Assembly: GCA_039090855.1 (NCBI GenBank)
Contig: CM076995.1
Coordinates: forward strand, 120,354,270-120,418,269
Direction of reading: 5' to 3'
Length of the DNA stretch: 64,000 bases
Source of the DNA: Macrothele yani
Taxonomy: Eukaryota; Arthropoda; Arachnida; Araneae; Macrothelidae
The translations under genes were made by a program, and so were the position numbers. This document shows positions 46,361-55,640 of the stretch, piece by piece. The notes beneath the pieces are model-generated. The model did not search any database, was not told the DNA's origin, and worked only from the letters and a program-made list of their open reading frames with translations. How positions within the stretch are numbered: the first letter of the stretch is position 1; the number at the start of each line of letters is the position of its first letter.

Positions 46361-47605
46361 TCAGAGAGTGTCTTCAGTCACAGGATTTACTGCACCCGTG
46401 ATTCTCGTTCGGAGCTCATCCAAGTCAGCGGGTAAAGGGGGAACATAAACACAGTCTTTTACGTATCCCCATAAAAAAAAAAAAAAACCAAAGTCACATG
46501 ATGTGATGTCTGGAGATCTCGGAGGCCAAGCACGTAATGCCAAGTAATAGGGTCCCCTGCATCCAATCCAACGCTGAGGCAATGTGTTGTTTAGAAACCG
46601 ACGAACTTGGAGGTTCCAATGTGGCGGTGCGCTGTACTGCTGCAAAATGTAGTCTTCAGAGTCATCCTGCAGCTGTGGAAGTAGCCAGTCCTTCAGCATT
46701 GCAAGATAGGAGTTGCCCGTACCCGTGTTGTCTGCAAAAAAAAAAGGGCCATAAACCTTTCTAACAGAAACTGCGCCGCCCCGGTGGCGCAGTGGTCTAA
46801 GGCGCTGGCCTCTGATCATTCGTCCGTAAGGGGTCCGGGTTCGAATCCCGGTGAGGCATGGATGTTGTGTTTGTCTTACGGCACTGGCTCTCTCCCTTCC
46901 CTGAAACCAGTGACCCTAAATTAGGGACGGGCGACTGCTTATAGCCCATTGAGTTGCTCACGGTGGTCGTTAAGCCTCCAATCAAAAAAAAAAAAAAAAA
47001 AAAAAACAGAAACTGCGCAAAAAACATTTAGTTTTGGTGAATCACGTTCATGTTGGAGAGTTTCATGTGGATTCTCCAGTCCCCATATGCGAACATTGTG
47101 GCGCGAAACTTTTCCGCTTACATGAAAGGTTGCTTCATCGCCAAAAATCAACCTTTGTACGACGGTGTCATCCTCCGTGTCCTCTAACAGAGTTGCACAT
47201 AAATCTTTTCGTTGTATTTTGTCACTTCCACGAAGAGCTTGCACCAGTTGTAATCTGTACGGCTTCAGCAGCAAACGTCGTCGTAAAACACGCCAAACAG
47301 TCGCATGAGGGATGCCAAGTTCGCGGCTCGCACGGCGAGTAGACTTTCGTGGGCTTCGCTGAAATGCCTCGTGAATTTGTTGCACATTCATTTATTGAGG
47401 TGGTTGGTCTTCCAGGACTCTTTCCCTTACGTAAACACCCTGTTTCTTCAAATTGTCGATACCAATGACGAATGTCTTTGCCCACTGGTGGAGCACTGCC
47501 GTAACGCCGTTTAAACGCACGCTGCACCATAATCGCGGACTTGGTCTTGCTAAATTTGAGCACACAAAACACCTTCTGTTGCCCCGACGCCATCTTCTCA
47601 CTCAC
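46361..47605 (-). pseudogene. Mariner transposase (DUF4817-type), disrupted
   Basis: From the - strand start near 47,590: MASGQQKVFCVLKFSKTKSA, HWYRQFEETGCLRKGKSPGR, SPRKSTRRASRELGIPHATV, KPYRLQLVQAL, IFGDEATFHVSGKVSRHNVR; then the SINE; then VRKVYGPFFFADNTGTGNSY, YILQQYSAPPHWNLQVRRFL, WPPRSPDITSCDFG, YVKDCVYVPPLPADL. The first Asp (GDEATF) and third (SPD) are present. The second, normally QQDGAPPHW, is Tyr (QQYSAPPHW), so catalysis is lost independently of the SINE. Forty-one residues separate positions two and three. A frameshift near 47,395-47,420 separates the N-terminal frame. Confidence 0.88.
46777..47004 (+). mobile_element. tRNA-derived SINE inserted in mariner, 14-bp TSD
   Basis: Head GCCCCGGTGGCGCAGTGGTC (A box) and GGGTTCGAATCCCGGTGAGG (B box), body with CTAAATTAGGGACGGGCGAC, and a poly(A) tail of about 22. 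AACAGAAACTGCGC is duplicated at 46,763-46,776 and 47,005-47,018. Long A tail, intact boxes and a perfect duplication indicate a young, LINE-mobilised insertion. Confidence 0.95.
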
Positions 47606-47894
47606 TAAGCGTAGCGGCTATTTGGACGCTTGTGCTGCTATCTAGCGGTAGTCGTAACAAACTCTGGGCCACGCTTGTAGACATGATACGAGTCGCATTC
47701 ATCGGTGGTTCGTCGTGGCCGAGATATCCACTTTTCAAATCGGGACATTCTTTATGATTATGAAACACCCTGTATAAAGAAATTCTGTAATGTATTAATT
47801 AAAATTTTATGCTGAGTTTAATACAACAAGCATGTTTCTGATCTACTGAAAAAAGAAATGCTTATTAAGAAAAATATGAGGGAAAACAAGAAGT

Positions 47895-48125
47895 CGTCCA
47901 GGTGGATGAATTACTGGTGCAAGGCACTGGCTACCAATAGTTCACTTGAGATGGGTGCTGGTTCAAATTCTGGGTGAGGCTCACTGAATGGTAGTACACT
48001 TGTCTTATGGTTCTGGTCCTCTCCCTTCTCTGGAACCTTTGGCCTCAAATTAGGGATGGGTGACACTGCTTATGTGTCTCATTATTAAGTTGCTCACAAT
48101 AATCGTTAAATCTCCAAACTGCGGG
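47895..48125 (+). mobile_element. tRNA-derived SINE, degenerate copy
   Basis: Follows the same family: GGTTCAAATTCTGGGTGAGG (degraded B box), TTGTCTTATGGTTCTGGTCC, AAATTAGGGATGGGTGAC, AAGTTGCTCACAATAATCGT. The A tail has been replaced by a G-rich tract (48,123-48,130). Confidence 0.8.
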
Positions 48126-48391
48126 GGGGGGTATCTTTTGCTTGTAATATATTTGAATTTATTCATAAATGTGAGAATTGAATTAAAACAGGTGGCACTA
48201 TTTCATGAATGTTTAAAAGTTTACTGCTGGATAATGATTAATAATAACTCAATTTTATTTATTCTCGAAACTTTACGCTTATGATTATGCTTTGTTTTAT
48301 TTGTCAAACTTTATGCCTATGACTGTAGCATTCTACATGTAACACATCTAGAATGGGAAACATGGCTGATGCAAGAATTTCTGAAGTAGTG

Positions 48392-48458
48392 AAGCTGCCC
48401 TGGTGGCTGAGCAAATTGGCTCTGACTCTGGGGAGGTATGATTGGTGTGCTTGTCTTA

Positions 48459-48462
<4 letters not shown>
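48392..48462 (+). mobile_element. SINE head fragment (possible)
   Basis: GCTGCCCTGGTGGCTGAGCAAATTGGCTCTGA...TGTGCTTGTCTTACC resembles the 5' part of the SINE family but is short and diverged; it runs into a C tract and CT repeat. Confidence 0.4.

Positions 48463-48467
<5 letters not shown>

Positions 48468-48519
<52 letters not shown>
48468..48519 (+). repeat. (CT)n microsatellite
   Basis: About 25 CT units preceded by a C tract. Arg-Glu and Ser-Leu repeat frames here are artefacts. Confidence 0.95.
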
Positions 48520-48522
<3 letters not shown>

Positions 48523-48524
48523 GG

Positions 48525-49352
48525 TGACTGTTTCATAATCCCTCTGAGTATGCTATAGTAGTTGTTACACCCAACGGAGAAAAAAAAATCAATAAATAAG
48601 TTGTGTTGACACTTTGTGTATGTTGAATATTCCCCACACAAAATGTAAGTAAACTTCAAATGGTCTCCACATCTGCAAGATAATATTTACTGTTTGGTTT
48701 AACATGGGTTTTTAAATCTTTGGAATATTTAGAAAGGAGGATTGATTAGAATGTTTTAGATAGTACAAACTTTTGTTGTTGTTTTTTATAGCAAAGTACA
48801 AACTAGCTTATTAGAAAAAAGAACAACAGAAACAAGCAACCAAGGAAGATTTACATATGCACTGCCATAATTCTAAATCTTCTTTCTCTTTACCAGTGAT
48901 TTGAAAGCATGTTTTAAAATTGGAAAACTAAGTATAGCATTATAGATTAATAATGTCTCTCCAAGATGCTTAAATTTAGCAGAGATTTTATTTAATTTTT
49001 CTTCCCCAGATGAATACATTTTATTACTTTAACATAACTGGAGGTGTAAACATATATTTGGTTAGCAAAATGATATAATGATTTTACTTTGCTATTACAA
49101 AAATGGTATTGCAGTATCATTGGGTTTATGAAAAGCACATTTATAGTCATGAGTTATTTTCATCTTAATTTTCTATGGATTAGCCACCAAGTTTCGTGCT
49201 GCATTAAAAATATTATTTTAACAAAATATGGGAAATCTGCAATTGAAATTCTACTTAACATTAGAAAGTAATGCTGCTCACAACTGAAAATAATAATATT
49301 TTGTTGATCTAATGGTGTATTTATAATTTTGTTACTAATTTCTTTGTTTCAG
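48525..49352. other. TM9SF2 intron, 3' end
   Basis: No repeat or gene recognised. It ends with TTTCTTTGTTTCAG (49,339-49,352), a good polypyrimidine tract and acceptor for the next exon. Confidence 0.6.
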
Positions 49353-49485
49353 GATGATGCTCAAGAAGAGTTTGGTTGGAAATTAGTACATGGGGATGTA
49401 TTTCGCCCTCCACGAAAAGGGATGTTGCTGTCTGTGTTACTTGGTAGTGGTGTACAAGTGTTCTTCATGACTCTCATAACCCTGT
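49353..49485 (+). CDS. TM9SF2: TM9SF2-type protein, following internal exon
   Basis: A 133-nt exon after TTTGTTTCAG and before GTAAGT (49,486). It translates as [20 protein letters not shown] then [20 protein letters not shown] and LITL. Joined in phase 0 to 38,699 it restores the conserved [23 protein letters not shown] linker of TM9SF2, with the start of the second nonaspanin helix. DAQEEFGWK and PPRKGMLLS favour TM9SF2 over TM9SF4 (EESGWK, PPQYPMILS). It ends in phase 1. The next exon, expected to begin a FxACLGxLSPANRG-like stretch, was not seen before 64,000, so it lies in unseen sequence or I missed it. Confidence 0.95.
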
Positions 49486-49540
49486 GTAAGTGTTTTTGTG
49501 TTTATTAATTTATTTTTGTAAATAAAATAATTACACAGAT

Positions 49541-49710
49541 GATCCATTACGTTATGACCACCTACCTAATAAGCTGAAGGACCCCTTTTAGCCTGTAAAA
49601 CAGCAGCCACTCGGCAAGGCACCGATTCGATGAGGTGGCGATAGGTATACTGGGGTATTTGGTACCATAATGTCAACAGCAGGTCCTCCAGTTCCCGTCA
49701 GAGTTGTATA
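49541..49710 (-). pseudogene. Tc1-like element, 3' end fragment
   Basis: Terminal GATCCATTACGTTATGACCACC at the low-coordinate side, then, on the - strand, a C-terminal stretch reading LLTLWYQIPQYTYRHLIESV. This is the 3' end of the Tc1-like family whose 5'/middle part is at 55,000-55,640 in the same orientation. The two pieces probably come from one element split by the intervening 5 kb. Confidence 0.65.
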
Positions 49711-50510
49711 AAAAAAAATGTATCTGTGTACACAACCACTGAAACAGAAAACTTGCTGCAAACCCGCAAATCACACGATAACAATGGGTCATTTCCATGT
49801 CAAATCAACAAGGCTCACAACCCGACATTTTTTTATTTTTATGAAACTTGGTGTAATTGTAGTATTCATCAATATAAACAAACATGATTTTTTTTTTCAG
49901 AATTTTTTATGCTTCCGTTTTTGAGTTATTGATTTTTGAAATTTCAAAAAAATCCTGAAATTTCATCATCTAGGCAAACTTTAACTGCCAATTACTCGGG
50001 TTCTAGTAGAGCTAGGGTCATGAATTATGGCTCATTTTAAATATCTTGAATTGGGCTTTCATTTAATATGCCACATGACACTATTAAAAAATTTAATGTC
50101 AATTTTAAAATTTAAAAATTTAAAAATTAAAAAACGTGTTTTTTAAAAAATCTGAAAAAAATATATGTTTAACAAACATTATTTTTCTACATATCCTGAA
50201 AGTTTCATAATGGGATCGCTATGGGATCACTATAAAAAAAATAATAACGTAGAACAATGCAACTGAAATGTTCCAGATGTACTTACCGGTTCCACCCATG
50301 TCTGGAAGGGCATTCTTTATGTGGTTTGTGTAAAATGTCATACTTGTTCTTTTAAACATTGTGAATGTTAAAGAATGAAAATAAACATCTAAGTAATTTG
50401 AAACTGTCCCAAAGTAATTCATTTCATAATTCCGTATAAGGTTCTGTGTGCATATTTACACTTAGAAAATTATTTTATCTTCTATATGTATCCTGCTTTT
50501 TTTCTTTCTT

Positions 50511-51841
50511 TTAAATTTTGCCGCACTTGTATGCCAGTGCTTGATTTGCTTTCTTTGTCTCAGTCATTGTTAAATTATATACTCTTCCAGTAGCTGTTGT
50601 CAGGTCAACTTTTAACAAAACATCAGATTTATGAACAAACAGTATATCCGGTGATTGAGAATAGAAGTTTTCCAAACAACAGGTCCAAAAACTCCTGTGT
50701 GGATTTTGATAATGTTTCAAGTACTGTCCTCTTCTCTAATTGCATCCATTGCTTGAATGTCACATTTTCTGTACTATTTAGATCAAAAACAATCTTCAAA
50801 TCGTTGCTTGAGCTGTTCTAATCCTGGACAGTTGTTGCAGTGACTGAAGTAACATGCAGGTGTAGGGTTTCCACAAATTATGTTTGCAAAGACATCTTTA
50901 TAGGAGTTTATTGGCTGAACAGTGTCTCCTGTTAATTCAGGTAACTTGCATTGTGTCATCATCAGTGTAACATTCTGATGCATTGTACGAACACAAACAG
51001 AATGTGTGCCACTTGCTCCTGCAAGAACGCAGTGCCTAGGGCGAAGTTCACAGAACTTGGAGAACCCCACCTTTTTCTCTTGAAATCTCTCTTTAAAAAG
51101 AGTATGTAATTCACGCAAATTACTCAGAAGCAATTTTTTTTTTTTTTACCTGTTGACGCTTATTATCTATTTTAATGGAAACAAAGTATTTTTTTCCTGG
51201 CATTTGGCAGCTTACATTGTCACTCTCATAAAATTCTTGTATACAATTTGCTGTGTCTTTGTCTAAAGTCTTTCCTGGCTTTGGATCAGGAGAAGACATG
51301 ATACCTTTTTCTTTTACTAGCTTTTTAGCCTTTCTGGCCATAAAATTTGAAACTCTAAATTCTGTTTCAATTCGTTTCAGTGACCAAGATTTAGGCAGTG
51401 TACTCAATATCCGCATTCTTATGCTTTTATTTTCTGTGGAATGAAATTTTATTTCAACTGTCTTATAATTTCTGGTTCAGGAGTTGAAATATCCTTTGGT
51501 TCCGACGCAGGACTTAACTTTAATAATTTTGCTCGAAATGTTTCTTGGGCTTTTTTATATTTCTCTTCAGGGTATTTTTTTTCTTGCAGGTGTTTTTTCT
51601 TGATTGGTGTTTCATCCAGACATTGTAAACTTCTGTTAAATGCTTCTATAGCATGCTCTTTTTCAGGAGTTGATACTTCAATGTTTTCAGATGGAACAGC
51701 ATGGCCTTCGGCTTCTTGTTCATTATAGCTGTCAGAAGGTGAAGAGGAATGTTCAGCAGCTTCAGAGCGAAATTTCTGGATTGCTTTACAACAACTGTCA
51801 CAGATCTTGTCTCCAGTTTTGAGCAACTTGTTCTGTAGCAA
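50511..51841 (-). pseudogene. Transposase of the long-TIR element, frameshifted
   Basis: On the - strand: KICDSCCKAIQKF finger-like start, KKYPEEKYKKA, then after a frameshift MRILSTLPKSWSLKRIETEF, NFMARKAKKLVKEKGIMSSP, CIQEFYESDNVSCQMPGKK, then after a stop NLRELHTLFKERF, GFSKFCELRPRHCVLAGASG, THSVCVRTMHQN, CYFSHCNNCPGLEQL, ending about 50,511. The YESD-x-PGKK and LRPRHCVLAGxSGTHxVCVCxxHQN blocks are shared by a widespread family of invertebrate 'uncharacterized' proteins that I take to be DNA transposases. At least two frame breaks make it inactive, and the C-terminal catalytic part is missing. Confidence 0.7.
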
Positions 51842-51942
51842 TATATTCTTGGAAACTGGTCGCAGATTTTTTTTTGTTTGTTTGTTTGTTTGTTATATTT
51901 ATGGTTTGGTTTCCCAAGGGGGTTGCAACAGTAAACCACACT

Positions 51943-52315
51943 TATAAAGAAGATAGCTGTCTAAGCATGAACACTTTAGCTCAAACCAATTACAACACTC
52001 AAATGAAGCTAAGACGTATCACCGGTATCAAAAGTATACACAGTTAAAACCATGACGACACAAATAACTCATTCCATTGAGGTTTAAAAAGGTTTAATGT
52101 TAAAAACTTGCGAGATCTTTCGAACTTACGACTTATAGGTTCATCATCAGGCACCAAAACTCGCAAGGTGCACATGTGCACGTGGAATGAGTTATTTGTG
52201 TCGTCATGGTTTTAACTGTGTATACTTTTGATACCGGTGATACGTCTTAGCTTCATTTGAGTGTTGTAATTGGTTTGAGCTCAAGTGTTCGTGCTTAGAC
52301 AGCTATCTTCTTTAT
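51943..52315. repeat. Foldback enclosing a hammerhead-like motif
   Basis: Arms AAGAAGATAGCTGTCTAAGC... and ...GCTTAGACAGCTATCTTCTT, about 130 bp each, near perfect through GTATCACCGGTATCAAAAGT. The ~105 bp centre contains the - strand motif at 52,107-52,167. Lies inside the long-TIR transposon. Confidence 0.9.
52107..52167 (-). ncRNA. Hammerhead-like motif in foldback centre
   Basis: - strand: CTTGCGAG (pairs with terminal CTCGCAAG), CTGATGA (52,144-52,150), hairpin GAAC/GTTC, GAAA (52,118-52,121), GAT, then the closing arm. It has all three conserved blocks and an 8-bp outer helix, but one additional base between CTGATGA and the hairpin. Likely PLE-derived. Confidence 0.5.
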
Positions 52316-52589
52316 TTGTGTATACACACTTAAAACTTTTGATGTGGATGGTCTGCTGGCATCCATCTTTTACTTTGCTTTTACTTTAAAACCTAGGAAA
52401 GAAACACAATTTGTTACCCTTATGGATATATATTAACTAAAAAGTTAATCCTAGTTGTAAATGCATTTATGGCACCTCTATTCATAGTGATTGTGGAATA
52501 ACTTTTTTACGGGTCTTTTAGAGGTTATTTTTAATGAAAGTTGGTTGTCAAATTTTCGAACTAAAGCCTAGTTCGTCATCAGGACTATG

Positions 52590-52974
52590 TCACTGGAGTA
52601 GTTGCTGCCACTCAATTGGAAGAGACCATCCGCAATTATCGTTAATTGTGGTACTTCTTCTTCTTGCTATTTCGATCCCTTCTTCTAGTTTTCTCTTTAC
52701 TAAGTTTGACTGGTGGGCGATTATTTTCACTGAGTCCCAATTTATGGAGTGTCCACTTGCTTGTACATGTCTGTCTAGCCCTGTTTTGTTCCCAATGTTC
52801 CTAATAGCTGCTTGGTGTTCTTTCATTCGAACCTTAATACTTCTCCCTGTTTCTCCTATATAGCTGAGTCCGCAGTTACAGTCGATGCAGTAAATTACTC
52901 CTTCCTGCAATTGGATGTCCAATTCTTTCTGCTTTAAAGCTGGCAGGAATTTCTTTATTTTGTTATTAAGATCC
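52590..52974 (-). pseudogene. PLE C-terminal GIY-YIG domain (left arm, inverted)
   Basis: Mirror of the right arm: the same residues from LNNKIKKFLPALKQKELDIQ to the terminal WQQLLQ, with no visible amino-acid difference. The identical arms indicate a recent event or gene conversion between arms. Confidence 0.88.
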
Positions 52975-52975
52975 G

Positions 52976-53406
52976 AGAAACTGAAAAGGATCGGAGCAAA
53001 ATATAATATCAGGCTAGCTCCAGATCTTAATAACAAAATAAAGAAATTCCTGCCAGCTTTAAAGCAGAAAGAATTGGACATCCAATTGCAGGAAGGAGTA
53101 ATTTACTGCATCGACTGTAACTGCGGACTCAGCTATATAGGAGAAACAGGGAGAAGTATTAAGGTCCGAATGAAAGAACACCAAGCAGCTATTAGGAACA
53201 TTGGGAACAAAACAGGGCTAGACAGACATGTACAAGCAAGTGGACACTCCATAAATTGGGACTCAGTGAAAATAATCGCCCACCAGTCAAACTTAGTAAA
53301 GAGAAAACTAGAAGAAGGGATCGAAATAGCAAGAAGAAGAAGTACCACAATTAACGATAATTGCGGATGGTCTCTTCCAATTGAGTGGCAGCAACTACTC
53401 CAGTGA
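52976..53406 (+). pseudogene. PLE C-terminal GIY-YIG domain (right arm)
   Basis: EKLKRIGAKYNIRLAPDLNN, KELDIQLQEGVIYCIDCNCG, LSYIGETGRSIKVRMKEHQA, LDRHVQASGHSINWDSVKII, then KRKLEEGIEIARRR and an SLPIEWQQLLQ end at TGA 53,404-53,406. GVIY...YIGETGRS...R...EH is a well-preserved GIY-YIG nuclease with a CxxC insert, as in Neptune/Penelope C-termini. The RT is missing. The apparent ATG at 52,915 lies in the antisense left arm and is not native. Confidence 0.88.
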
Positions 53407-53413
53407 CATAGTC

Positions 53414-53442
53414 CTGATGACGAACTAGGCTTTAGTTCGAAA
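53414..53442 (+). ncRNA. Hammerhead-like CTGATGA-hairpin-GAAA motif at PLE 3' end
   Basis: CTGATGA, C, GAACT-AGGCTTT-AGTTC hairpin, GAAA, starting 7 nt after the PLE stop. The mirrored copy is at 52,554-52,582 on the - strand. Counting C.G as the first pair of helix II leaves AAA instead of GAA, so the core is off-consensus by one base. Confidence 0.5.
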
Positions 53443-54589
53443 ATTTGACAACCAACTTTCATTAAAAATAACCTCTAAAAGACCCGTAAAAAAAGTTATT
53501 CCATAAAAAGTTAATATATATCCAAACTAATTATAATTAATTCATTAACATTTACAGTGTTTGTAAGACCAGGGATAACATTTTAGACAGACAAAATAAA
53601 CAATTCCTCAGTCACTAATGGTGCGTTTAGTAACGTCCTTCTATGTTATTTATTTTTTTATAGTGATACGACAGCGATCCCATTATGAAACTTTCAGGAT
53701 ATGTAGAAAAATAATGTTTGTTAAACATATATTTTTTCAGATTTTTTAAAAAGCATGTTTTTTAATATTTCAATTTTAAAATTTTAAAATTGACATTAAT
53801 TTTTTTAATAGTGTCATGTGGCATATCAAATGAAAGCCCAATTCAAGATCTTTAAAATGAGTCATAATTCATGACCCTAGATCTACTAGAACCCGAGTAA
53901 TCGGCAGTTAAAGTTTGCTCAGATGATGAAATTTCAGGGGTTTTTTTTGAAATTTCAAAATTCAATAACTCAAAAATGTATGCATTAAAAATTCTGAAAA
54001 AAATCGTATATGTTTATATTGATGAATTCTTCAAATATACCAAGTTTCATAAAAATCAAAAATGGTCAGGTTGAAAATGCTGTTTTTGCTGGTTGATTTC
54101 ACATGGAATGACCGAACCCAATAGAATAAAGAAAAATTAATAAAATAAATAATTATTAGAACATTACAGATTCCAGTGAGGACATAGTAAGTACATTACA
54201 ACTGAACATGCAGCAATGTGTGTGAAATGAACCTTTATGGCAAAATATTAAAATATTAGACTTTGAATTTCATAAAAGCAAGAGACTAATAATTAAAGAA
54301 AGTTTTTGTAATATAATAAATAAAATGTATCTCATAAAAATAAAATGTATCTGTGTATACAACCACTAAAACAGAAAACTTGCTGCAAACCCGCAAATCA
54401 CACGATAACAATAGAATAAAGAAAAATTAATGAAATAAATAATTATTAGAACATTGCAGATTCCAGTGAGGACATAGTAAGTACATTACAACTGAACATG
54501 CAGCAATGTGTCTGAAATGGACCTTTATGGCAAAATATTAAAATATTAGACTACAAATCTCATAAAAGCAAGAGACTAATTAAAGAAAG

Positions 54590-54998
54590 TGTTTGTATTC
54601 AGAGAAACAGTTCCATTAATGAGCATTTTCAACAACTTTATTCAAAAATAGTAGACTTGCAAAATACATAAGGAAAATATTTTAATGTAATTAATGGAAA
54701 ATGCAAGAGGAACCTGACAAAGTTTAAATTCTTTCTGTGTAAATGAAACTTTTGATACAGTTCCTATACATTGAGGAACAGGCTTTGATAAAATCTAGAG
54801 GCCCAAAACATCTGTAAAAAAAAAAGAACTCAGAAGATGTGAAAAAAATTTAAAGTTCTTCAAGTTAAAATATAATTAAATATATTAATCTGAGTAAAGT
54901 TTAATATATTGAGAAAGTGTTTTAATTGCCATAAATAACATTTTTTTCTTTTCAATCTACAAGCAAAAACTATGCAAAATCTGCTAATAATTTGGAAA
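54590..54998. other. No gene recognised
   Basis: AT-rich tract between the duplicated segment and the Tc1-like fragment. No repeats with other copies noticed. Confidence 0.5.
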
Positions 54999-54999
54999 C

Positions 55000-55640
55000 T
55001 ATCCGTGTACGGTGTACACGTGTACGTCTACATTCTGCTACTCTGGTTCCCATACATTTCGGGGGGAAGGGGTAGCCCGAACCTACTTTTTCATGGCAGG
55101 TGAATTTGGAGGCCAAGGCATTAACAGAAAGTCACCAGCTGGGATCTACGAGATGCACCAGGAATCTTGATTCATCAGACCAGGTCACTTTCTTCTAAAT
55201 CATCCACGGTCCAATCTCAATGATCTTGGGCCCATTTGATGTGCTGTTTGAAGATGACATGCAGTGAGCATGGGGACCTGGCTGGGTCTTTGGCTACGCA
55301 GGCCCATGCGCAAAAAGGCTGCGATGAACTGTGTGCTGTGACACATTGCCCTTATCACCACTATTGTAGCTGTGGGTGATTTGTCGCACTGTGGCCCTGC
55401 ATTAGCTGTGAACAATGCGCTACACTCTCCATTCCCCTCTGGCATCCGTGAGCTGTGGACGACACCCAGCTGGATGACGGTTCGTCGTTTGGCCATCTGT
55501 GCACTACTTTTGATACGTACTCACTGCAGCGGCATTTGAACGACCCACAAGCTGCACCATTTCCTAAATCGTAGTTCTGAGGTGTCAAGCCATCACAATT
55601 TGTCCGTTATCAAACTCAGATAAATCGGCAACTTTTCCCA
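55000..55640 (-). pseudogene. Tc1-like transposase pseudogene (5' and middle part)
   Basis: On the - strand: remnants of a DNGQIVMA start, GRSNAAAVSTYQK, AGCRPQLTDARGEW, ATVRQITHSYNSGDKGNVSQ, then HRSLFAHGPA and, in another frame, a VTWSDESRFLVH block with the first catalytic Asp of Tc1 transposases. Many stops and frame changes. The C-terminus is not adjacent but appears at 49,541-49,710. Confidence 0.7.

Larger units (their letters stand above)
46166..47772 (-). mobile_element. Mariner-type element (DD41D-like), split by a SINE
   Basis: Ends CAGGGTGTTTAAAAAAGAATGACC (46,166) and CAGGGTGTTTCATAATCATAAAG (- strand from 47,772), with TA outside both. It contains a near-complete transposase frame and, at 46,777-47,004, a SINE. 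Intact length without the SINE and its duplication would be about 1.37 kb. Confidence 0.92.
52495..53502. mobile_element. Palindromic 5'-truncated PLE insertion (canonical, GIY-YIG C-terminal)
   Basis: Two ~480 bp arms (52,495-52,974 on the - strand and 53,022-53,502 on the + strand) with identical translated products, around a 47-bp spacer that continues only the right copy's upstream coding sequence. Both ends are the same PLE 3' end. Head-to-head joined truncated copies are typical of PLE insertion by template switching. Confidence 0.93.
49786..54118 (-). mobile_element. Long-TIR DNA transposon, 4-bp TSD CAAT (Sola-like?)
   Basis: Terminal inverted repeats of about 440 bp: left 49,786-50,228 starting GGGTCATTTCCATGTCAAATC, right 53,666-54,118. 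CAAT flanks both sides (49,782-49,785; 54,119-54,122), and the uninterrupted copy of the host repeat has a single CAAT. Contains a dead transposase (- strand), a foldback and a palindromic PLE insertion. Among established superfamilies a 4-bp duplication suggests Sola; that assignment is my inference. Confidence 0.88.
49715..54580 (+). repeat. Tandemly duplicated ~240 bp segment, one copy split by transposon
   Basis: Unit: ATGTATCTGTGTAxACAACC ... ACACGATAACAAT then AGAATAAAGAAAAATTAAT ... AAGAGACTAAT. Copy 1 is split (49,718-49,785 and 54,119-54,290). Copy 2 is continuous (about 54,342-54,580). The continuous copy shows the pre-insertion site at 54,409-54,412. Confidence 0.9.

Noticed and set aside
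46779..46860. tRNA gene signature (A and B boxes) at the mariner insertion
   Set aside because: It is followed by a SINE body and poly(A), flanked by a 14-bp duplication, and the anticodon region does not form a convincing cloverleaf; it is a SINE head.
48456..48659. Arg-Glu repeat protein on the - strand
   Set aside because: Translation of the (CT)n repeat.
52915..53021. N-terminal extension MSNSFCFKAGRNFFILLLRS of the right-arm PLE frame
   Set aside because: This stretch is antisense of the left arm of the palindrome, not native PLE coding sequence.
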